The notes under the pieces: model-generated
Seen by the model: only the letters and a program-made list of their open reading frames with translations
Told to the model about the DNA's origin: nothing
Databases searched by the model: none
Translations under genes and position numbers: made by a program
Part shown: in pieces, positions 45,488 to 54,538 of the stretch
How the letters are laid out: each line of letters begins with the position of its first letter
How positions within the stretch are numbered: position 1 is the first letter of the stretch
Assembly (NCBI RefSeq): GCF_013369385.1
Contig: NZ_SZTO01000001.1
Coordinates: 247,234 to 311,233, forward strand
Direction: 5' to 3'
Length of the DNA stretch: 64,000 nucleotides
DNA from: Vibrio sp. 05-20-BW147
GTDB lineage: Bacteria; Pseudomonadota; Gammaproteobacteria; Enterobacterales; Vibrionaceae

Positions 45488-47107
45488 ATGACGTGGCAAA
45501 GCATCAGTTTTCGTAAAAGAATGCTGGTCATTATGACGCTCTCCGGATTAATTGAGTTGCTTATCCTCGTAGCAGCGGGCTTTGCCTACCTCAAATACTC
45601 GCAAGAGCAAGAAATGGGGCAGAAGGCACTCGGTGTGGCTCAATTTCTTGCCAACTCGACCACCGTGGTTGAGTTGGTTGAAAGCCGTGACAATGTCACC
45701 TATCAAGCAAAGTTTCGTGAACTAACGGAAGCATTAGGTGCTGCGTTCATCGTTGTTGGCGACCGAGAAGGCATTCGTTTAATCCATCCCCTTGATGAAC
45801 GCCTTGGTTTGCCGATGCGTGGTGGTGATAACGCCCGTGCGTTGGAAGAAGGCGAAGCGTATATCTCTACTGCTAGAGGTTCATTGGGTTATTCGGTGCG
45901 TGGGAAAGCGGCCGTGTTTAACTCGGCGGGTGAGGTCATCGGCGTGGTCTCTGTGGGTTATCTGCTTGATCGATTACAAGACAGAATAGAGCCATTTGCG
46001 TGGTTTTTAATTGCCATGACGTTACTGGTGGTTGCCGCGAATGCCTTGGTTTCTAATTATGCTTCTCGTAAATTTCAGCGGGCTATTTTGGGGTTTGAAC
46101 CGGAAGAAATTGGTCGGTTATATGGTGAGCTTGATGTGACCATGAGCACCATTAAAGAAGGGGTGTTAAGTATTGATTCGAATGGCGTGCTGCGTTCCAT
46201 CAACCGCAGTGCGGCGCAGATTCTCGGGTTAGATCCGGCCCAAGTGCTGAACAAACCGCTCTCTGATGCGTTACCCGCCAGTGATCTGTACCGTGTATTA
46301 GAAACGGGACAAGAAGACCACGATATTGAACTTTACCTCAACCAAAAGAGGTTGATTGCCAACCGAAGCCCGGTTTACGTAGAGGGAAAGATTGTCGGCG
46401 CGGTGTCCAGTTTTCGTTTGCGTGATGAAATTTCTGAGCTCACTGAACAGCTTTCTCAAACCAAAGAGTATGCCGATTTATTACGCTCACAAACGCATGA
46501 ACATCGCAACAAACTTAATACCATCAGTGGCCTAGTTCAGATGGGCGAGCTTGATGCGGTTCAACAGCTTATCGGGCAGGAGACGGCGCACTATCAGGGG
46601 TTGATCGAGTTTCTACGCGATACCATCAAAGATCCGTTGGTCGCGGGCATGCTGCTAGGAAAAACGGAACGTGCGCGTGAGCTTGGCTTAGAGTTAGTGG
46701 TTGAAGAAGGGGCTCGTTTAGAGCCGCTAAGTGCTTGGCTGAACCCAGAAGACATCACGACAATACTCGGTAACCTGATTGATAACGCCTTTGACGCGAC
46801 CATGAGCGCGATCGCGCAAGAAGGCAATTTTGCCCGTTCACGCAGAACCATTGAAGTTTCCATCAGTGACTACGGAACGGAAGTGATTCTTGAAGTGCAG
46901 GATCAAGGTTGTGGTTTGCCCAAACAATTTTCCACCGAGCAGCTGCTTGAGAAAGGGATCTCGAGCAAAGCGACCAGCACTCGGGGTGTTGGGCTCTACT
47001 TAGTCAATCAATTAGCCGCACGTTACGGTGGCTCGATAGAGATGGCTGAGAATGACAAATTTGGCACAAGAATGACGGTCTATTTACCCAAGGAAGAACA
47101 AAGATGA
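45488..47107 (+). CDS. CitA/DcuS family sensor histidine kinase
   Basis: 539 aa. TM helix at about 14-35, a periplasmic PAS-like (Cache) domain with FREL-type sequence FIVVGDREGIRLIHPLDERLG, as in citrate/C4-dicarboxylate sensors, a second helix (FAWFLIAMTLLVVAANALVSNYASR), a cytoplasmic PAS domain (GVLSIDSNGVLRSINRSAAQILGL), then the unusual H-box THEHRNKLNTISGL with His337 and an HATPase (NLIDNAFDATM, GCGLP, GVGLYLVNQL). It senses a di- or tricarboxylate outside the inner membrane. A response regulator gene overlaps by 4 bp. Confidence 0.92.
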   Translation: MTWQSISFRKRMLVIMTLSGLIELLILVAAGFAYLKYSQEQEMGQKALGVAQFLANSTTVVELVESRDNVTYQAKFRELTEALGAAFIVVGDREGIRLIHPLDERLGLPMRGGDNARALEEGEAYISTARGSLGYSVRGKAAVFNSAGEVIGVVSVGYLLDRLQDRIEPFAWFLIAMTLLVVAANALVSNYASRKFQRAILGFEPEEIGRLYGELDVTMSTIKEGVLSIDSNGVLRSINRSAAQILGLDPAQVLNKPLSDALPASDLYRVLETGQEDHDIELYLNQKRLIANRSPVYVEGKIVGAVSSFRLRDEISELTEQLSQTKEYADLLRSQTHEHRNKLNTISGLVQMGELDAVQQLIGQETAHYQGLIEFLRDTIKDPLVAGMLLGKTERARELGLELVVEEGARLEPLSAWLNPEDITTILGNLIDNAFDATMSAIAQEGNFARSRRTIEVSISDYGTEVILEVQDQGCGLPKQFSTEQLLEKGISSKATSTRGVGLYLVNQLAARYGGSIEMAENDKFGTRMTVYLPKEEQR

Positions 47108-47790
47108 ATGCCGATACCCGAGTGATGATAATTGAAGATGATATGGCGATTGCTCAGCTTCATCATAAGTATTTGCAGCAAATGGATGGTTTCGAGGTGA
47201 TTGGCATTGCGACCACACAAGCCGAAGCCGAAATGCAGTTGTCCGTGTTCGAGCCCGATTTGGTTTTGCTCGATGTTTACCTTCCTGATGGCAGTGGGTT
47301 GGAGATCCTCAATCAAATTCGCGGCAGCAATCGTCATTGTGACGTTATTTTGATTACCGCAGCAAGAGATGTGGAAACGCTACAAACCGCAATGCGTGGT
47401 GGTGTGGTGGACTATTTGTTAAAACCCGTGATGTTTCCACGGCTGGAAAGTGCTTTGAACAAATACCGTGCGCAACGAGTGCAACTGGGAACCGTGTCCG
47501 ACCTTAATCAAGGCTTGGTGGATAAAATGCTGCAAGCAAGCAGTACGCAGGAAAGTGTATCCAATCGGCTACCCAAAGGTATCGATGGTGTTACCCTTGA
47601 TAAAATTCGAACCTTATTTCAAGGCGAGGTTTCCTATACTGCCGATGAAGCGGGGGAGCAAATTGGGGCCAGTCGCACCACGGCAAGGCGCTATCTTGAA
47701 TATTTGATCAGCTCGGGTGAGCTTGCTGCAGATTTGAATTACGGTACGGTCGGTCGCCCTGAACGAACGTATCGCAAAGTTCATCGTTAA
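47104..47790 (+). CDS. CitB/DcuR family response regulator
   Basis: 228 aa. The receiver has the acidic pair IIEDDMAI and phospho-acceptor Asp57 (LVLLDVYLPDGSG), Thr/Lys at VILITAARD and YLLKPVMFPR. The C-terminal winged helix is of the CitB type (YTADEAGEQIGASRTTARRYLEYLISSGEL). It overlaps the sensor gene by 4 bp. No dicarboxylate or citrate transporter is adjacent, so its target genes are elsewhere or the neighbouring zwf operon; the latter is unproven. Confidence 0.92.
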   Translation: MNADTRVMIIEDDMAIAQLHHKYLQQMDGFEVIGIATTQAEAEMQLSVFEPDLVLLDVYLPDGSGLEILNQIRGSNRHCDVILITAARDVETLQTAMRGGVVDYLLKPVMFPRLESALNKYRAQRVQLGTVSDLNQGLVDKMLQASSTQESVSNRLPKGIDGVTLDKIRTLFQGEVSYTADEAGEQIGASRTTARRYLEYLISSGELAADLNYGTVGRPERTYRKVHR

Positions 47791-48205
47791 TTTGCTGGTT
47801 ATGCGGCAAATTTAATATGTGAGCGGTGTTTTTGTTACTTATCGTGCAATGGATTACATTTGGGCGGATGTTTGCTGATTATTTGCCCATATTTCAATTA
47901 AACTGGTCTAATCAGTTTTAAATTAAATAATCTTTGAATAACAAGTAGATATGTCATTTTCGAGTCATAATTTAAACGATTGCGATTCTAACTATTGATG
48001 TATGTCAAATTGTCGTAGACAATACGCCCCCGTGTCGGGCAAATCATTCTTATTACCAACCCACACTCACTGTTTTGTAAGGTTTTGTCTATTAGTGGAA
48101 TAGGCAGGGCCGATTATCAATTTTTAGGTGTCACTGATAGGGTGGGCTCATCCTTTAAGCCGTATCCAGGCACACAACAAGTACCTCGTTTTTAAGGGAA
48201 AGATG
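47791..48205. other. Upstream region of zwf
   Basis: About 415 bp without a gene. It holds a perfect inverted repeat, ATTGTC-GTA-GACAAT at 48009-48023, and AT-rich sequence at 47880-48000. No obvious HexR-type TGTAAT..ATTACA palindrome was seen. Confidence 0.5.
48009..48023. promoter_or_regulatory. Palindrome upstream of zwf
   Basis: ATTGTC, 3-nt spacer, GACAAT: perfect 6-bp arms about 185 bp before the zwf start. Candidate operator; the regulator is unknown. Confidence 0.4.
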
Positions 48206-49708
48206 ATGGTAATACCAGAAAACAGCAGCATCGTAATTTTTGGTGCTTCAGGTGATTTAACATATCGCAAGTTGATCCCTGCTTTATACCACCTCTACGC
48301 AAGTAAGCAGCTACCAGAAAACTTTGCTATTTTAGGTGTCAGCCGCACTGAATACAGCGATGAATCTTATCGCGAAAAGTTAAAGCGCTCTCTTCAGGAA
48401 ATGGAGAAAACGGAACCAGCTATTCTGGATTCATTTATCGACCATCTTCACTATCAAGCCATCAACACGTCAGACACACAAGACTACGCGAAGTTGGTTG
48501 TACGTTTAGACGAATTGGCCGCTCAATACCAGTTCGAACAACGTAATACACTGTTTTATCTTGCCACACCGCCAAGCCTTTACAGCGTCATTCCTGCAAG
48601 CCTTGCTCATCACGGTCTTAATAGTGAAGAGGATGGTTGGAAACGTCTGATCATTGAAAAACCGTTTGGTTATGATTTGGCTTCGGCACGTCAGCTCGAC
48701 AAAGAAATACACGATTGCTTCCAAGAGCATCAGATCTATCGCATCGACCACTACCTTGGAAAAGAGACCGTACAGAACTTACTTGTTTTCCGTTTCTCTA
48801 ACGCCATGTTTGAACCTCTGTGGAACCGCAACTTCATTGATTATGTGGAAATTACAGGTGCCGAATTCCTTGGTGTGGAAGAGCGTGGCGGTTATTACGA
48901 CGGCTCTGGTGCTGTGCGCGATATGTTCCAAAACCACCTACTGCAAGTGTTGGCGATGGTGGGCATGGAGCCGCCAGCACAAATTAACGCCGATTCCATG
49001 CGTGATGAAGTAGTGAAAGTTCTGCAGTGTTTAAAACCGCTTGAGGAAGATGATCTGCGTAACAACCTGGTTTTGGGTCAATACACCGCATCAGACGTGC
49101 GCGGACAGCATCTGCTTGGCTACCGTGAAGAAAACGGCGTAGCGGACGATTCTCGTACCGAGACATACATTGGTCTTAAAGCGTACATCAATAACTGGCG
49201 TTGGAATGGTGTGCCATTCTACGTGCGCACGGGTAAGCGTCTTCCAACTCGCGTGACAGAAGTGGTTATCCACTTCAAACAAACACCGCATCCGGTATTT
49301 GGTCAAAACGCCCCGGAAAACAAACTGATCATTCGTATTCAGCCTGATGAAGGCATTCAAATGAGCTTCGGTTTGAAAGAACCCGGTGCTGGCTTTAAAG
49401 CAAAAGAAGTGAAGATGAACTTCCATTATGCTTCGTTGCAAGAGACGCAAATGCTGACCGCCTATGAGCGTCTGCTTCTTGATGCGTTAAACGGCGATGC
49501 AACGCTGTTTGCTCGCAGCGATGCGGTCGAAGCGTGTTGGAAATACGTTCAACCTATCCTCGATTTCAAACAAGATCCACAAGCACTCTTTGGTTATGCC
49601 TGCGGCACTTGGGGGCCAAAAGAGTCAGATGATTTGCTGCAGCGTGACGATCGCGCGTGGCGTTTCCCATGCAAAAACCTAACAGATACGGACTACTGCG
49701 AACTATGA
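48206..49708 (+). CDS. zwf: Glucose-6-phosphate 1-dehydrogenase
   Basis: 500 aa starting [18 protein letters not shown]; the ATG at 48206 is preferred over 48203 because AAGGGA lies six bases before it. NADP-binding [15 protein letters not shown], the substrate signature RIDHYLGKE and the nucleotide-sugar region [21 protein letters not shown] are all intact. It oxidises glucose 6-phosphate to 6-phosphogluconolactone, making NADPH. First gene of a zwf-pgl-gnd operon; its stop overlaps the pgl start by four bases. Confidence 0.97.
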   Translation: MVIPENSSIVIFGASGDLTYRKLIPALYHLYASKQLPENFAILGVSRTEYSDESYREKLKRSLQEMEKTEPAILDSFIDHLHYQAINTSDTQDYAKLVVRLDELAAQYQFEQRNTLFYLATPPSLYSVIPASLAHHGLNSEEDGWKRLIIEKPFGYDLASARQLDKEIHDCFQEHQIYRIDHYLGKETVQNLLVFRFSNAMFEPLWNRNFIDYVEITGAEFLGVEERGGYYDGSGAVRDMFQNHLLQVLAMVGMEPPAQINADSMRDEVVKVLQCLKPLEEDDLRNNLVLGQYTASDVRGQHLLGYREENGVADDSRTETYIGLKAYINNWRWNGVPFYVRTGKRLPTRVTEVVIHFKQTPHPVFGQNAPENKLIIRIQPDEGIQMSFGLKEPGAGFKAKEVKMNFHYASLQETQMLTAYERLLLDALNGDATLFARSDAVEACWKYVQPILDFKQDPQALFGYACGTWGPKESDDLLQRDDRAWRFPCKNLTDTDYCEL

Positions 49709-50439
49709 TCAATCACAAGATCTACCAAACAGCAGAGCAGGTAGTAGAAAGCCTAGCAAACGACATGAAAGCGTTTAGCGAAATGGGCCGACCTGTTCAT
49801 ATCTCACTTTCTGGTGGCAGCACGCCTAAAATGCTGTTTAAGCTTTTGGCATCAGAAACGTACGCAACCTCCATTCAGTGGCAAAATCTTCATTTTTGGT
49901 GGGGTGATGAACGCTGCGTGGCACCAGACGATGCTGAGAGCAACTACGGTGAAGCGAATGCCCTTTTGTTCTCTAAACTAAGAGAATTGAGCCAAGTGGG
50001 TATTCCTACGGAAAACATCCACCGCATCCGTGGTGAAGAGCAACCAGAAGTGGAAGCGGCACGTTTCGCAAAAGAAATGGCAGACGTGATTCCAACCGAT
50101 AACGGTACGCCTGTGTTCGATTGGATTTTGCTTGGTGTTGGCGCAGATGGTCACACGGCGTCGCTTTTCCCAGGTCAAACGAATTATGACGATGAGAACC
50201 TGTCAGTATTGGCTTCTCATCCGGAATCTGGACAAATTCGCGTTTCGAAAACGGCACGAGTACTGGAAGCGGCAAAACGCATTAGCTACTTAGTACTGGG
50301 TGCCGGTAAAGCGGACATTGTTGAAGAGATCAACAGCAATCCAGCGGAAGAACTTCCTTACCCGGCAGCAAAAATTCATGCGAAAGCAGGGCTGACGGAA
50401 TGGTATTTAGATTTAGACGCAGCAGCGAAAATCGCTTAA
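49705..50439 (+). CDS. pgl: 6-phosphogluconolactonase
   Basis: 244 aa from [15 protein letters not shown], whose ATG overlaps the zwf stop in ATGA; the frame opens upstream inside zwf but this start fits the family. DevB-type motifs: [36 protein letters not shown] and [15 protein letters not shown]. It hydrolyses 6-phosphogluconolactone to 6-phosphogluconate. Middle gene of the operon. Confidence 0.95.
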   Translation: MINHKIYQTAEQVVESLANDMKAFSEMGRPVHISLSGGSTPKMLFKLLASETYATSIQWQNLHFWWGDERCVAPDDAESNYGEANALLFSKLRELSQVGIPTENIHRIRGEEQPEVEAARFAKEMADVIPTDNGTPVFDWILLGVGADGHTASLFPGQTNYDDENLSVLASHPESGQIRVSKTARVLEAAKRISYLVLGAGKADIVEEINSNPAEELPYPAAKIHAKAGLTEWYLDLDAAAKIA

Positions 50440-50472
50440 CCGTCGCAGAAAGAAATATATTGGAGAGAAACA

Positions 50473-51921
50473 ATGAAAGGTGATATCGGTGTAATTGGCC
50501 TAGCAGTAATGGGTCAAAACCTTATCCTGAACATGAACGACCACGGCTTTAAAGTGGTGGCTCACAACCGTACTGCGGCGAAAGTAGATGAGTTCCTAGA
50601 AGGCCCAGCGAAAGGCACCAACATCATTGGCGCATACTCACTTGAGGAACTGGTTGAGAAACTGGAAACACCACGCAAAGTGATGCTGATGGTTCGTGCT
50701 GGCGCGGTAGTGGACCAGTTTATTGATGCACTTGTACCGCTTCTTGATAAAGGCGACATCATCATTGACGGTGGTAACACGAACTACCCAGATACAAACC
50801 GTCGCGTAGCAGCACTACGCGAAAAAGGCATCCACTTCATCGGTACTGGTGTCTCTGGTGGTGAAGAGGGCGCACGTTTCGGCCCTTCCATTATGCCTGG
50901 CGGTGCTCCTGAAGCATGGGAAGCGGTTAAGCCTATCTTCCAAGGTATCTCTGCAAAAACTGACGCTGGCGAGCCTTGCTGTGACTGGGTTGGTAACGAT
51001 GGTGCAGGTCACTTTGTTAAAATGGTCCACAACGGCATCGAATACGGCGACATGCAGTTGATCACCGAAGCGTACCAGTTCATGAAAGATGGCCTTGGTA
51101 TGTCTGCAGACGAGATGCAAGCCGTTTTCGCTGATTGGAACAAGACTGAGCTAGACAGCTACCTAGTCGAAATCACCGCTGACATCCTTGGCTACAAAGA
51201 CGAAGATGGCGAGCCACTAGTAGAAAAGATCCTCGATACGGCTGGCCAAAAAGGTACTGGTAAATGGACAGGCATCAACGCACTAGACCTAGGCATTCCA
51301 CTAACGCTTATCTCTGAGTCTGTCTTCTCTCGTTGCCTATCGGCACTAAAAGATCAACGTGTTGAAGCTGAGAAACTGTTTGGTAAGACCATCACGCCAG
51401 TAGAAGGTGACAAGCAAGAGTGGGTTGACGCACTTCGCCAAGCGCTTCTAGCATCTAAGATCATCTCTTACGCTCAAGGCTTCATGCTAATGCGCGAAGC
51501 ATCAAACGAGAATGGCTGGGATCTCAACTACGGTAACGTTGCTCTTATGTGGCGTGGTGGTTGTATCATCCGTTCTGCGTTCCTAGGCAATATCCGTGAT
51601 GCGTACGAAGCGAACCCAGATCTTGCGTTCCTAGGTTCTGATGACTACTTCAAAGGCATCCTACAAAACAGCCTAGTGGCATGGCGTAAAGTGGCGGCGA
51701 AGTCGCTAGAAGCGGGCATTCCAATGCCATGTACAACGTCTGCACTGACGTTCCTAGACGGTTACACAACTGCGCGTCTACCTGCAAACTTACTGCAAGC
51801 ACAACGTGACTACTTCGGTGCTCACACTTATGAGCGTATCGACCGTGAGCGTGGTGAGTTCTTCCACACCAACTGGACAGGTACCGGCGGTAACACAGCG
51901 TCGACTACTTACGACGTTTAA
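50473..51921 (+). CDS. gnd: 6-phosphogluconate dehydrogenase, decarboxylating
   Basis: 482 aa. The Rossmann signature is GDIGVIGLAVMGQNLILNM; the catalytic VGNDGAGHFVKMVHNGIEYGD carries the key Lys, and ending HTNWTGTGGNTASTTYDV is family-typical. GGAGAGAAACA lies before the ATG, 33 bp after pgl. It converts 6-phosphogluconate to ribulose 5-phosphate, CO2 and NADPH as a dimer. Third gene of the oxidative pentose phosphate operon, ended by a strong terminator. Confidence 0.97.
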   Translation: MKGDIGVIGLAVMGQNLILNMNDHGFKVVAHNRTAAKVDEFLEGPAKGTNIIGAYSLEELVEKLETPRKVMLMVRAGAVVDQFIDALVPLLDKGDIIIDGGNTNYPDTNRRVAALREKGIHFIGTGVSGGEEGARFGPSIMPGGAPEAWEAVKPIFQGISAKTDAGEPCCDWVGNDGAGHFVKMVHNGIEYGDMQLITEAYQFMKDGLGMSADEMQAVFADWNKTELDSYLVEITADILGYKDEDGEPLVEKILDTAGQKGTGKWTGINALDLGIPLTLISESVFSRCLSALKDQRVEAEKLFGKTITPVEGDKQEWVDALRQALLASKIISYAQGFMLMREASNENGWDLNYGNVALMWRGGCIIRSAFLGNIRDAYEANPDLAFLGSDDYFKGILQNSLVAWRKVAAKSLEAGIPMPCTTSALTFLDGYTTARLPANLLQAQRDYFGAHTYERIDRERGEFFHTNWTGTGGNTASTTYDV

Positions 51922-51948
51922 TAGATCGTTAGTAAACTAATAAAACGC

Positions 51949-51977
51949 AAAAGGATGTCCAAGTGACATCCTTTTTC
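51949..51977 (+). terminator. Intrinsic terminator of the zwf-pgl-gnd operon
   Basis: AAAAGGATGTC, 5-nt loop, GACATCCTTTTT. Confidence 0.92.
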
Positions 51978-52007
51978 TTCAATGACGTTTAAGGCTAATG
52001 AATAAGC

Positions 52008-52217
52008 CTACGCACTCTTTTCTTTGGTTGTGCTGGAATGGTATTTTTCGATGAACTTGTCGCGAAGGTAGAGCAACAAGCTCACAACGAAAGCAACGAT
52101 GGAAACCGTAAACAGAGCATACATACTCAATATCCACGCAAACGTTGCGGTAAGAAAAGCGACGAAAGAGAACATTCTGCTGAATGTCATGATATTGCCA
52201 AGTCTGCTATTTTTCAT
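52008..52217 (-). CDS. Small two-span membrane protein, 69 aa
   Basis: Starts MKNSRLGNIMTFSRM with GGAGACACT just before the ATG; a start four codons upstream lacks spacing. Two hydrophobic helices (FSFVAFLTATFAWILSMYAL and TVSIVAFVVSLLLYL) and a Lys/Ser-rich tail. No family recognised. Its upstream region carries a pair of AATTTTG-type inverted elements, so it may be specifically regulated. Confidence 0.65.
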   Translation of the reverse strand: MKNSRLGNIMTFSRMFSFVAFLTATFAWILSMYALFTVSIVAFVVSLLLYLRDKFIEKYHSSTTKEKSA

Positions 52218-52277
52218 AGTGTCTCCCAAAGTGAATGGGTAACGCCGAGCGGCTTTTCAATTCATGTTCAGTGTTGC

Positions 52278-52327
52278 AATTTTGAGCAAAATTAACATAA
52301 AAACACCGCTAAATTTTGCTCAAAAAA
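52278..52327. promoter_or_regulatory. Paired palindromic elements upstream of the 69-aa membrane gene
   Basis: AATTTTG-AG-CAAAATT at 52278-52293, and AATTTTGCTCAA at 52312-52323, the exact inverse of TTGAGCAAAATT at 52282-52293. Centres about 32 bp apart, roughly three turns. Confidence 0.5.
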
Positions 52328-52405
52328 GATATAACTTTGATCAATCAATGATTATTGAATGCAACTTACTCGCTAGTTTCAGTACCATCGCTTTTTTCAC
52401 AGAGC

Positions 52406-53782
52406 TTAGATCGTTTGTCGCGATGGTTTGTATTCGTTGACTGAAGTGTTGAAGAACTGCTTAGTCTCTTCAATCACCACATGGCGAAGAGCGATCAAAC
52501 CAATTAAGTTCGGAATGGCCATCAAACCATTGACGATATCCGCAAGAATCCAAATCATATCCAGTTGCATAAATGCACCAGAAGCGACGAGTACAAGGAA
52601 TATGATTTTGTACGGGAGTACGGCTTTGGTTCCTAAGAGGAAAACCACACAGCGCTCACCGTAATAGTTCCAACCTAAGATGGTTGTGAAAGCGAAAAAC
52701 ATCAGGCCAATAGAAACGAGCATAGGGCCAAAAGTTTCAGCGTTAAGGCCAACAGCAAATGCGTGGGTTGTCATGGCTGCACCGGCAAAGTCACTTTGCC
52801 ATGCGCCGGTTAGAATGAGCGCTAAGCCAGTCATGGTACAAATCACGATGGTATCGAAAAACGTACCCGTCATTGAGATCAAACCTTGTTTGACGCAAGA
52901 ATCTGTTTTCGCGGCCGCAGCCGCCATGGGGGCGCTGCCTAGGCCTGATTCATTGGAAAATACGCCACGCGCTATGCCGGATTGAATTGCTAGCATGATG
53001 CTTGCCCCAAGGAAACCACCTGTAGCAGCCATTGAAGTAAAGGCTGAAACTAGTACCAGTTCAATCGCGTTAAGCAGTTGGTCTGCATTCATAATAATGA
53101 CGCTTAAACAAGCCATTACGTAGAAAATAGCCATAGCAGGAACCACTTTACCAGCAACGCTTGCAATGGACTTGATACCCCCTAAGGTAACAAAGGCAAC
53201 AAGCAGCGTTAATATGGAAGCGGAAACTTCACGAGACACACCCAACGAGATCTCGCTTGCATCTAAAATCGCATTCACTTGCGGGAAAGTACCAATACCG
53301 AAACAGGCAACTCCTAGCGCAAATATAGCAAACATGATCGCCAATGCTTTAGAGCCGACACCGTATTGAAGGTAGTACATCGGGCCACCTACCATTTGGC
53401 CTTTATCGTCCACTTTGCGATATTTAACCGCCAGCAAGCATTCAGCGTACTTGGTTGCCATACCAAACAACGCGGCAAGCCACATCCAAAATAGCGCACC
53501 AGGCCCACCCAACTTAATCGCTGTTGCCACACCAACAATATTACCTGTGCCAATGGTGGCGGAAAGGGCGGTGCACAGTGCAGCAAAACTCGAAACATCG
53601 CCTTGTTGCTGGGTGGGACTCTCTTTGGAAAAGACCATGGCCAGAGCGGTTGGCAAATGTTTGAACTGAATCAAGCCGAGGCTGAAAGTAAAATAAACGC
53701 CTGTTCCCACCAATAAAATGAGCAATGGTGGTCCCCAGACAAAACTGTCGATGGTTTGTAGTAAAGATTGAAGGTCGTTCAT
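52406..53782 (-). CDS. AGCS family sodium:alanine/glycine symporter
   Basis: 458 aa, about 11 membrane helices. Family motifs: FAALCTALSATIGTGNIVGVATAI, GGPGALFWMWLAALFGMATKYAECLLAVKYR, and RGVFSNESGLGSAPMAAAAAKTD. It takes up alanine, glycine or D-alanine with sodium at the inner membrane. Because a glycine riboswitch lies in its leader, glycine is probably the physiological substrate or signal. Confidence 0.93.
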   Translation of the reverse strand: MNDLQSLLQTIDSFVWGPPLLILLVGTGVYFTFSLGLIQFKHLPTALAMVFSKESPTQQQGDVSSFAALCTALSATIGTGNIVGVATAIKLGGPGALFWMWLAALFGMATKYAECLLAVKYRKVDDKGQMVGGPMYYLQYGVGSKALAIMFAIFALGVACFGIGTFPQVNAILDASEISLGVSREVSASILTLLVAFVTLGGIKSIASVAGKVVPAMAIFYVMACLSVIIMNADQLLNAIELVLVSAFTSMAATGGFLGASIMLAIQSGIARGVFSNESGLGSAPMAAAAAKTDSCVKQGLISMTGTFFDTIVICTMTGLALILTGAWQSDFAGAAMTTHAFAVGLNAETFGPMLVSIGLMFFAFTTILGWNYYGERCVVFLLGTKAVLPYKIIFLVLVASGAFMQLDMIWILADIVNGLMAIPNLIGLIALRHVVIEETKQFFNTSVNEYKPSRQTI

Positions 53783-53858
53783 GATTTCCCCTTAATAAAA
53801 CAACTAATAAGGAGAAGAGGGAAAGGTAAAAGATCAAGGATCTATAATAATCCAACAT

Positions 53859-53888
53859 AACAAAAGCTTGCGGCTGAATCGCTCAAGC
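53859..53888 (-). terminator. Expression-platform terminator candidate of the glycine riboswitch
   Basis: On the minus strand GCTT-GCG (bulge) pairs with CGC-AAGC, then TTTTGTT, between aptamer and symporter start. Fits transcriptional control. Confidence 0.55.
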
Positions 53889-53929
53889 CACCAAAGAATA
53901 AAGTGAATGTTGGGGTGTAACTTTCCACT

Positions 53930-54015
53930 CCTCTGTCCTTTTGCCTGAGAGTTTCACCTTGCACATGGGCAGGGCTTGCTCCTTCGGCGACCGATTTAAC
54001 GGTTCTCTCCAGAGG
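53930..54015 (-). ncRNA. Glycine riboswitch, single aptamer
   Basis: On the minus strand the conserved core reads CCTCTGGAGAGAACCG, then CGCCGAAGGAGCAA, then CTCAGGCAAAAGGACAGAGG; CCTCTG and CAGAGG form P1. These match the gcvT-type aptamer. It lies 150 bp before the sodium:amino-acid symporter start. A second full aptamer is not present downstream, unlike tandem glycine switches; remaining leader sequence forms only a terminator-like hairpin. Flanking bases could form a P0/ghost-aptamer contact. For transporter genes the usual behaviour is to shut expression when glycine is high; that direction is inference. Confidence 0.93.
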
Positions 54016-54353
54016 TTCCTCCAACTACAGTCCTCGCTTATTCCTATCAATATAATCAAAAAGAATAATGCACCTGAAAGATTTACTTCTTCGGCGGGTA
54101 TGATTAACTAAATGTTAATATTTAGTTAATGACCACTCTCCTGTAGCCTTCATCGGAACAATTGCCTAAATGATTAGGGCAATCTGTAGGCGAATCCTAA
54201 CCAATAACTTCTGTGATGTCATCTACAAAAAAATCGTTTGAACGTTTATTGTTCGAACTCTTAAAAAACTACCTGATTTTGACGTTTTCATCGAGAAAAT
54301 TAGAGTACAATGCAATGGCTTGTATAATTGGTTTTGTTCTATAGGGAAAAAGA
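54016..54353. other. Leader promoter region and spacer between divergent units
   Basis: Contains the minus-strand promoter of the riboswitch leader (a TATATT-like -10 near 54049-54054) and an imperfect inverted repeat ATTGCCTAA/TTAGGGCAAT at 54161-54183. No gene seen. Confidence 0.4.
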
Positions 54354-54512
54354 ATGGTAAGACTGATTGCGATTTTCGTTCTAGTTTTATTGGCTTACTT
54401 TTTGCTGAGATATCGGACTAACGAAAAAATTCAAAAAGGGATTGTTATCACGGTGCTGGGGATATTTGCCGTCTACACAATTCTATTAGTCGCGAGTGAG
54501 TTGATTAAGTAA
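54354..54512 (+). CDS. Small two-span membrane protein, 52 aa
   Basis: MVRLIAIFVLVLLAYFLLRYRT start: helix one at about 3-18, a basic loop, helix two GIVITVLGIFAVYTILLVASEL, ending IK. An AGGGA site lies before the ATG and it is followed after 26 bp by the coiled-coil protein gene, so the two are probably co-transcribed. No family recognised. Confidence 0.7.
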   Translation: MVRLIAIFVLVLLAYFLLRYRTNEKIQKGIVITVLGIFAVYTILLVASELIK

Positions 54513-54538
54513 CACAGTTCAGATTGGAGTAACATCTA

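Noticed and set aside
53842..54024. 60-aa minus-strand frame in the symporter leader
   Set aside because: It lies across the glycine riboswitch aptamer, whose conserved sequence explains the region.
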